From Centrapalus pauciflorus (taxonomy: Eukaryota; Streptophyta; Magnoliopsida; Asterales; Asteraceae), in NCBI GenBank assembly GCA_020465985.1, contig JAANYP010003850.1, positions 1,178,001-1,242,000 of the forward strand: 64,000 bases of DNA, in the 5' to 3' direction. The notes beneath the pieces were generated by a model. The model was not told the DNA's origin and searched no databases. It saw only the letters and a program-made list of their open reading frames with translations. Positions 58,201 through 64,000 of the stretch are shown here, piece by piece. A program made the position numbers and the translations under genes. Position 1 is the stretch's first letter, and each line of letters opens with the position of its first letter.

Positions 58201-59471
58201 AGTACATTTTTCAGTGCCAAGTGATTTTGTGATAAGGGAAGAAATGTATCACCAATGCAAGAAACCGGGAGTAAAGCACCATTACCAACCATGATTACTT
58301 TTGACTTACCACAAGGTTTAAGAGAAAGTAAGTTACCTTGGTTGAATGACATGTGTGAGCTTGCACCAGTGTCCATGTAGTAGTTGTTGTCCTGAGGCTG
58401 TTGAGGCTGCTGAACGGACATTGAACTGAAGAGAGCTGCCAGATCGGTGAACTGAGGCGGAGCTGCAGGAGACACTGAAGGCGGTGCTGCATATAGTGCC
58501 GATGGATTGTGATTCCCGGGATGAGTTTGTGTAGAAGACACCGGCTGACGATAATTACTTCCAAACTGAGAAGCCTGGGATTGCTGGTGTAGTGCATTCT
58601 GAAGAAGCTGCAGAAGTTGATTGTTGAAAGCCGGTGGGGCACTTGATTGACCTGCATCACGAGAGTAACCTGTAACAGAAGTAGTGTTGTTAAAAGACCC
58701 CCCTCCCGTGTTACCCTTAGATGCAACCCGTCCCGTGTTTTTGTTTCCCCGATTATTTTTATTTTTCCCTTTGCCATTATTATTAGTGCTAGACGAGGAA
58801 TAAAGGGCAGTGGTAAGGGAAGGTGAGGGTTCAATGGTAGGTTCGGGTTGATCTTCACGTGACTCATGCAACAGTAACATGTTTTTGGCTTCAAGGAAAG
58901 AGGGAAAAGGTTTGGTATGTGTGATGACATCAATTAGGCTTTGATAGGATGAGGGTAAATTCTGTAGAATTTGCAAGACAAGATCCTGATCAGTAATTTT
59001 GGTGTCAACATCAGCAAGGGAGTCAGCAATATCTTTTAAAGTGTGACAATAATCAGTGATAGAAAGTGCACCCTTTTTGGTGTTTCGAAAAAGGGTTTGA
59101 AGTTGGAGACTACGGGATAATTTATTATTTAAAAAATGAGCATCCAAGGCTTCCCAAAGGTCGTGTGCAGTGCAGTTATCTTTGGTGATGAGGTTAAGAA
59201 GATTTGGTTCACATGTTGAGTAAAACCATGATTTAATACGAGAATCAATAGCCTCCCAATCCTCATCATCAACACTTGTGGGTTGAGATTTCCCAGTAAT
59301 ATGACCCATGACTTTTGCCCCTTTACATACATCAGTGAAAATACGTCGCCACAGTTTATAGCGAGACCCATCAGTTGTTAATTTGAAACTGAAAAGAGGG
59401 TAGACATTACCGATAGCAAAAACAAGTTGGGAAGCGGTTGGGTTGGTTGGTGATGGATTATTACCAGTCAT
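55197..59471 (-). CDS. Copia 2 gag-pol polyprotein, intact
   Basis: The ATG at 59469-59471 starts 1,424 codons. Residues 1-205 are a plant Copia gag (YKLWRRIFTDVCKGAKVMGH, LWEALDAHFLNN, ILQNLPSSYQSLIDVI). A low-complexity Asn/Gly/Gln-rich linker (about 225-360) follows with no visible CCHC knuckle. Then come protease MDTGAS (Asp367), integrase HHCC (500-533) with Asp560, Asp622 (CDNGREF), Glu658 (GKAERA), reverse transcriptase with NAFLNGELSEEVYMKQPPGY and YVDD at 1100-1103, and RNase H with Asp1263, Glu1304 (SAEAEY) and Asp1340. All catalytic residues are in place and there is no frameshift. The polyprotein would be cleaved by its own protease in cytoplasmic particles. The stop lies 14 bp inside the 3' LTR. 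Confidence 0.96.
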   Translation of the reverse strand: MTGNNPSPTNPTASQLVFAIGNVYPLFSFKLTTDGSRYKLWRRIFTDVCKGAKVMGHITGKSQPTSVDDEDWEAIDSRIKSWFYSTCEPNLLNLITKDNCTAHDLWEALDAHFLNNKLSRSLQLQTLFRNTKKGALSITDYCHTLKDIADSLADVDTKITDQDLVLQILQNLPSSYQSLIDVITHTKPFPSFLEAKNMLLLHESREDQPEPTIEPSPSLTTALYSSSSTNNNGKGKNKNNRGNKNTGRVASKGNTGGGSFNNTTSVTGYSRDAGQSSAPPAFNNQLLQLLQNALHQQSQASQFGSNYRQPVSSTQTHPGNHNPSALYAAPPSVSPAAPPQFTDLAALFSSMSVQQPQQPQDNNYYMDTGASSHMSFNQGNLLSLKPCGKSKVIMVGNGALLPVSCIGDTFLPLSQNHLALKNVLVSDQMVKNLISVCKFTIDNWVSVDFDPFGFSIKDLNTGRLLHRSDSTGDLYPVLQPSLPSMPSATAMVAVSPQVWHRRLGHPGTTAFNFLRSRNFISCSNAMLPTCHACQLGKHCRLSFSKSTTKTSRIFELVHSDLWTSPVSSLSGFKYYILFLDDYSHFLWVFPLRAKSDVFQVFTIFRAYVVNQFKTDIQSFQCDNGREFNNSKLLELFQKHGIKIRFSCPYTSQQNGKAERAIRTINNVLRTLLFQASLPPKFWVEALNMSVHLLNILPTTTLDSKTPCEILYGTFPVFTHLRVFGCLCYPNLSSTAPNKLSPRSTACVYLGPSPCHRGHRCYDLVTHRILISRHVIFDEDHFPYPSFNTPPSPSAYDAFIDDVTTSTVMTNAPIASTTPSDNSSTEPNSSDSLIPSSDAPTADDPPHSSVEPHSSHRSSESIPPEAVTSSPPPAPTSTHPMTTRSRTGSLKPRQILNLSAVESLSPIPKSSAQAIRDPNWKAAMDAEMSALLSNHTWDLVRPPPKVNIVGCRWLYRHKFDSQGRLERYKGRLVAQGFSQMPGFDYDETFSPVVKPVTVRMVLSIALSLNWPIHQLDVKNAFLNGELSEEVYMKQPPGYVHSSFPQHVCRLRKALYGLKQAPRAWFHRFAVFITSLGFHSSKSDSSLFVYHHGRDTIYLLLYVDDIILTASSQSLVNHVISRLSSEFQMTDLGALSFFLGVSAIRSSSGLFLSQTVFAQEIISRADMDTCHPCSSPAETKSKLPSSGKPVDDPTLYRSLAGALQYLTITRPEIAYAVQQVCLYMHDPRQPHLNALKRILRYVKGTLTHGLFLRPSTVNRLVCYTDADWAGCPETRRSTSGFCIFLGDNLVSWSSKRQHVVSRSSAEAEYRGIANVVAESAWLRNLLIELHLPLSRATVVFCDNVSVMYLANNPVQHQRTKHVEIDLHFVRERVALGQVHVSHVPSSHQLADIFTKGLPTQLFLQFKSSLSISPPPAATEGGVLNNV
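55214..55223 (-). other. Copia 2 polypurine tract
   Basis: On the minus strand GAGGGGGGTG abuts the 3' LTR. The coding frame runs through it (GGVLNNV, stop). Confidence 0.85.
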
Positions 59472-60110
59472 GACTAATAATAATAGTACTCACGAAAAAT
59501 AGAAATAAATGTAAAGAACCAAATAAACTGGAACGTGCTCACCAAGAGTAAAGCCGAGAGTAAGGCGGACAGCAGGGGCGGCAGCGGCTGCCCTGGAGTG
59601 TTCTGTGCGGCGGCCGAGGACCACCAATCAGCAGTGGCGGCGAGAGTTGCAGGGAAAAGGCGGCAGAATGGTGGACAGCCGGCGGACAGCGGCTGGAAAC
59701 GGCGGCAGGCGGCACTGGTTATGGAGCCAACAGTAGCAGCGCCAACAGTAGCGGCGCCTAGGGTTTTCAGGGAGGCGGCCGTATGGAGCAGGCAAGTCGA
59801 TGGCCCAAGGTTGCTGGAGGCGGCGGCGCAGGAGAGCAAGTCGGCGCAAGGGAGAGCAGATCGGCGGCGGCGTGCAGCGTGAACAGCCGAGGTTCAGTCG
59901 GTCGCAGAAGAGAACGGCGCACAGGGGTGGGGCGCCGAGGGTTTCAGTGCGGCGGCTGAGAGAGGCGGAAGCGATGGCTGGAGAAGGAGGGTTTGCAGCG
60001 GCCGGAGAGGGGGAAACCCTGGTGTCCGGCGGTGGTGGGCAGTGGTGAGGCCGCCGGGAAAGGAGGCGGCTGAGGCAAGGAAAAAAAAACCTAATTTTGA
60101 ATTAGGGTTA
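59472..60110 (-). other. GC-rich leader of Copia 2
   Basis: About 640 bp between primer site and gag are strongly GC-rich (GGCGGC-type words), in contrast with the AT-rich surroundings. On the minus strand a frame without ATG stays open and closes with TAG two bases before the gag ATG. No homologous protein is recognised. It is probably a structured untranslated leader. Confidence 0.7.
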
Positions 60111-60122
60111 GGCTCGATACCA
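60111..60122 (-). other. Copia 2 primer-binding site
   Basis: On the minus strand TGGTATCGAGCC directly follows the 5' LTR. It resembles the tRNA-iMet site with small changes. Confidence 0.85.
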
Positions 60123-60228
60123 TGCTAAAGTGTGTGGAAACCCTCAACCAGGGGTATTGCCTTTATCTCATTAGAATATATAGAATACATATTTACACAG
60201 GAGACCCTACACTATACATTATTTAACA
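60123..60228 (-). repeat. Copia 2 5' LTR
   Basis: 106 bp, differing from the 3' LTR at two positions (AACC for AATC, ATATAT for ATACAT). Confidence 0.95.
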
Positions 60229-60233
60229 GTTTT

Positions 60234-61778
60234 GATTACTTTATAAAAAGTAAGTTAATGTTATTCACATGAACTAAATATTTATATGTGAATATTTATT
60301 ATAACAATGCTTTTGAAATCATCTAAAAATATGCATATATGTAATATTATTAACAAAATAAAAGTATTTATACATAAATAATGTTAAAAATATTCATGTA
60401 TGTGATTTATTCATGTATGTAACAATACTTATACATGAATATTTGTAGCTTTTATAGTGAAAATACTCATACGTGAATTTTGTAACTTATGAATAATTGT
60501 ATAAAACAAATGTAAGAAATATTTATATATAAATATCACGTTGCTTTTGAAAAATGGTAATAAAGTGAGAAATAATCATATACGAATATTTCATGACTTC
60601 TACAAAATTTAAGAATAATTTTAAGATTTTTTTTAAATCCAATTCAGTTCTAAAACAAATTTACAAATTTGTTTAATAAAAAAAACTTTTAGGATTTAAA
60701 TAATATATGAGTGATTTTAGGGATTTAAAAATGATTCAATCTAATCTAAGAGCTAGTGATTGGTCCATCTCGTTTCTTTAAATATTTAAGTTTCCTAAAT
60801 GATCATTCCCACACACACATATATTTTTCATGTACATTCTTAAATTTTAAGCGCATGAAATAATGTATATATAAATATATGTTATCATACATTTATATTT
60901 ATATGTGTGTGTATAGGTTTATTATATTAAAGAAGTATATATATTTAGAAGGATTGAATTCAAATAGCATGTTTTTTTAGTACCAATCATTTTTCATGAT
61001 TAGAGTCTCTACTTCTGTACCACATCATGTTTTAAAAGTAATTCCACTTGATTTATCCTTTTATATTAAAATTTTGTGGTGGCACCTTTTAGACGGGGTA
61101 TATCTAGAAATTACAATTTAGAGTGAATTTGTTTGATGTATTTTTAAGATATGGAATGAGTTTGAGTTTCATAAATGTTGTTTGATTGAGAAATGATTAC
61201 TAAATACGTGAAAATGATTACCAAGAACTTAAACTCATCCATACTCGTGGATTTTTCATTCCTCATTATTCATTCTTTTATTTCTTTCAAACTCATACTT
61301 GTACTCATACCCATTTCAAACGTATACTCATACCCATTTCAAACCCATCAACAAACCAAACGCACCCTTAATATGTGAGGAAATATACAAGAAGTAATTA
61401 GGGGTGTTTGGTTCACAGAAAATCTGATGGACAATGAATGAACATTTCATTCTCATGACATATTAGCTGTCAAATTATATGAAATGACAATTCATTTTCA
61501 AACAAAACATTTCATTCACTAAAAAAATGTGTTTTCTTTTAGAGTTGTCAATGAACGAACATTTCATCTCATGTCTCTAGTCACTCAAACCTACCATATC
61601 GACCCAATAACACCTACCCTATCTATACTTTATCCAACACACCCTTAACCTACCACGAATCTATCCAACCATCAAATATCGTATCTTTTCTCACCCTTAT
61701 ATTACAGTCATCCTACCCTATCTTACATCTATCACCAATTTACTCACCCATCAAACTTAACTTAACACCCCTTCCTAA
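60234..61778. other. AT-rich spacer with palindromic-word repeat
   Basis: To about 60830 it continues the repeat family of 23540-24360 (spaced AATATTCATGTATG-like palindromes, then TTTCCTAAATGATCATTCC and CACACACATA). At 61300-61340 CATACCCATTTCAAAC occurs twice. No gene is seen. Confidence 0.5.
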
Positions 61779-61787
61779 TTTTATATA

Positions 61788-62050
61788 GGGTTTATTATGA
61801 AAAAAACCAACATGTTATTTTTTTCCATAAAAGTCCTCAAGTTAGTATTTTCTTTTTGGTTTAGTGAAATTTGGACATTCGAACCCAGTTTTTCAGTTTT
61901 TTAAAACCCGGTTCACAAATTATAATCGGGGTCTAGTGTCCAAAATTTCACTAAATCAAAAAGAAAAGAACAACTTAAGGTTTTTTATGGAAAAAAATAA
62001 CATGGAGGGACGAAAACGTGAAAACATGTTTGTTTTTTTATAATAAACCT
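61788..62050. mobile_element. Mutator-like MITE (9-bp TSD TTTTATATA)
   Basis: The ends GGGTTTATTATGAAAAAAAC and (reverse strand) AGGTTTATTATAAAAAAAC bound 263 bp. A perfect 9-bp duplication TTTTATATA lies at 61779-61787 and 62051-62059. Same terminal family as 5939-6262. It is non-coding. Confidence 0.9.
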
Positions 62051-62059
62051 TTTTATATA

Positions 62060-64000
62060 CCCACCATATTATACCTTATCCCAACTCCAATCCTTACCCT
62101 ACCATACTATCGATCTACTCACTTATCAAACCTATCAATTCCATTTCTACAATTACACTACACACACTCACCATACTTAATATCATCCTACCATGTCTCA
62201 ATCCTGTTTTTAACGCGTCCCACCTAATCCTACCCTAGCCATAACACCACTACATGACATCTTGTCTACCATAACCCACCACATCAGATACTATTTTGCT
62301 GATGCAGTAAAAATGTTAATATTTAATGTTATCATTATAAGACATTTGTTTTATGAATTTATTTAAAAAAATATTTTATGAAGAAAAAAACAAAAACAAA
62401 AACAAAAACATACTTTTAAAATATTTTTATCATTCAATAACATTTAAAAAATTATTAATAATAAATTTTGATCATTTGTCATAATCATATTTCAATTCTT
62501 TTGACAGATTTATAAACTAAACTGAAAACAGCAAAGGAATCAAAACATTGGAACCCTACATTGAGCATTGGAACCTTATAATAAGATGTTTAATAATGTT
62601 TATAGAATAGTTTTAGATAGATGTTAGGGCCAAGGGATTTGTGACCCTACATTGAGCATTGGAACCTTATAATAAAGCATACTGTAACCCTAGAACATGC
62701 TACTGATTGGAATTTTGGAATATTAAGATCTCTTTTGGGATAAAAAAGAATTGCACAACTACATTTTCAAGATTGTTTGGAGCTTCTTAATTAAGTAATG
62801 ATATACTGAATTAAAACGAATTCAAAGTTTTCACAAAGTTGATTACAACCAATCTTTTAAATAAATTTGAAAGGTTAGTTGTTTGGTAACCTAGTTAAAC
62901 AAGTTTCTAAACTTTTTTCACTTGACTTATCATGTGAAAAAACCAAGGTTCTTTATTTAGTTACCGGTGTAACAAGTCAGACTTACCATGGAATGAAATT
63001 TTAATAATTTTAAAGCTTTTTATTTTATTTCATTCCGTTCCAATGATATAAACAAACACGACAAGAAACCTTAATGATTTTCACATTACATTGTCATTTC
63101 CATTTCTTTATCAGTCAATTACGTCTAAACAAACGGAACTAAGTCAAAAAATAGACCATATATATATATAATTATTGTCAAATATGATCTCTCAAAATAT
63201 TTTAATAAGTACAATGTAAAATTAATTAAATCAAACAAGAACAACTTTATATATTTGATTTTAGTAATTACGGATTATAGAACTTTCATTTCTAACAAGA
63301 GACACATTCATACTTCATGCTCTTATTACGACATCCATAGATCAACCCTTTTGCATTCTTAAAAAAAATTACACATTCCACTATAAAACTTTAAATTCTA
63401 CATCTAGAAAATTCAACCAAATATGTGTCACGATTGTAATATGTGATAAAATCAAATGAGTATGAAGAGTAACAAAATATTTAAGTCATGTGTCACATAT
63501 GATTTAGGTAACCAAACGTTTCTAATCACTTGTGTACTGGTTAGCTATACTAAGATAACCTCTATCACTGGTATGTTGCCTTAAAACTTTTAACCCTGCA
63601 ATTTGACCACAAAACATGTTGAGGGCCCGTTTTGTTAAAATGTTTTCGGTAAAAAGAATTTGTCGAAAACAAGAGTTTCTAGAATACGAGTTCAGATTCA
63701 TTAATTTTTAAAATTATTAGTTTTTAGTTTTCAAATTTATAAGAACTCGAAAACACATTTATGAGTTTTTCAACTTTTGTCTTCAATCTAGTCACCTGAA
63801 TGGCTGAATTTATGTTATAAAGGAAAGTGAATAATGAAAACATAAACACATTCTCATGTCTAAAATGTGTTTTCTTAAAAAATCATGTTTTTAGTTTTAT
63901 TAAACACTTCAAACTGAAAATTTTCGCTAGATAAACGTGTAGAAAATACGGATTGCAAAAATGCTTGGATAATCTGAGAGTCGTGATACACTTTCAGATT
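62060..64000. other. AT-rich intergenic DNA at the right edge
   Basis: No gene is seen. A direct repeat of about 33 bp (CCCTACATTGAGCATTGGAA and CCTTATAATAA) occurs at about 62554 and 62644. A GGGCCCGTTTTGTTAAAATG word at 63625 resembles a MITE end, but its partner would lie outside or near the window edge. Confidence 0.5.

Larger units (their letters stand above)
55108..60228 (-). mobile_element. Full-length Ty1/Copia retrotransposon, Ale/Retrofit-like (TSD GTTTT)
   Basis: The 5,121-bp element lies on the minus strand with 106-bp LTRs (55108-55213, 60123-60228) and target duplication GTTTT (55103-55107, 60229-60233). I count two substitutions between the LTRs. A single 1,424-codon gag-pol frame is intact and the primer site and polypurine tract are present, so it could be autonomous. 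The short LTRs and frame organisation suggest the Ale/Retrofit lineage (inference). Confidence 0.96.

Noticed and set aside
58295..58933. 212-codon minus-strand frame
   Set aside because: It overlaps the Copia 2 gag-pol frame in another phase; composition follows the overlapping gene.
59535..60048. GC-rich + strand frames of 82-115 codons
   Set aside because: They are antisense to the Copia 2 leader; length is expected for GC-rich sequence, with no known domain.
63625..64000. MITE starting GGGCCCGTTTTGTTAAAATG
   Set aside because: The second terminus is not in the window, so it cannot be delimited.

Overview
The window is nuclear DNA of a flowering plant, most likely a eudicot. It has AT-rich intergenic sequence, many plant transposon families and a conserved MIR160 hairpin. 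The species cannot be fixed from sequence alone. Only one locus looks like a working host gene: MIR160 on the + strand, with mature arm 50322-50342 and star arm 50383-50403. A G-type lectin S-receptor-like kinase at 386-3937 is a clear pseudogene, and a second scrap of its 3' end lies at 6831-6990. Everything else recognisable is mobile DNA or its debris.

Layout. 0-9 kb: the kinase pseudogene, one of whose introns holds a 537-bp hAT-type MITE with a perfect 8-bp target duplication, followed by Mutator-type foldback MITEs with 9-bp duplications. 9-20 kb: a TA microsatellite, an hAT element with a transposase remnant, two LINE 3' ends, a CpG-rich 1,695-bp solo LTR, two more copies of the hAT MITE and a tRNA-derived SINE with a 16-bp duplication. 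20-25 kb: AT-rich DNA with degenerate repeats. 25-41.6 kb: a young Copia element (25171-29865, two apparently identical 290-bp LTRs) beside a non-autonomous Athila/Tat-like LTR element with 1,702-bp LTRs. This pair was rearranged into a three-LTR array that carries a chimeric junction (near 37630) and a second, truncated Copia copy. 41.6-50 kb: AT-rich DNA with a Helitron, hAT MITEs and TA microsatellites, one of them split by a palindromic element. 50.3 kb: MIR160. 50.5-55 kb: MITEs and TA/TG repeats. 55.1-60.2 kb: a second, full-length Copia element with 106-bp LTRs and one uninterrupted 1,424-codon gag-pol frame. 60.2-64 kb: AT-rich DNA with a small Mutator-type MITE.

How the parts relate. 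The two full-length Copia elements are on the minus strand. They have tRNA-iMet-type primer sites, polypurine tracts and 5-bp target duplications (GTTTG and GTTTT). The Athila-like array is bounded by one CCCAA target duplication (30634-30638 and 41592-41596), so everything between these marks arose from a single insertion followed by duplication and recombination. MIR160 should act in trans on ARF10/16/17-type auxin response factor mRNAs. Its upstream region has been remodelled by TA tracts and the palindromic insert, and a foldback MITE starts 77 bp past the star arm.

I found no evidence for a new enzymatic or defence system. The most unusual signals are the rearranged LTR array, a 72-21-72 bp spaced near-palindrome array upstream of each TATA box in its LTRs, an in-frame UAA between gag and pol shared by both Copia copies, and the microsatellite-embedded palindromic element upstream of MIR160.
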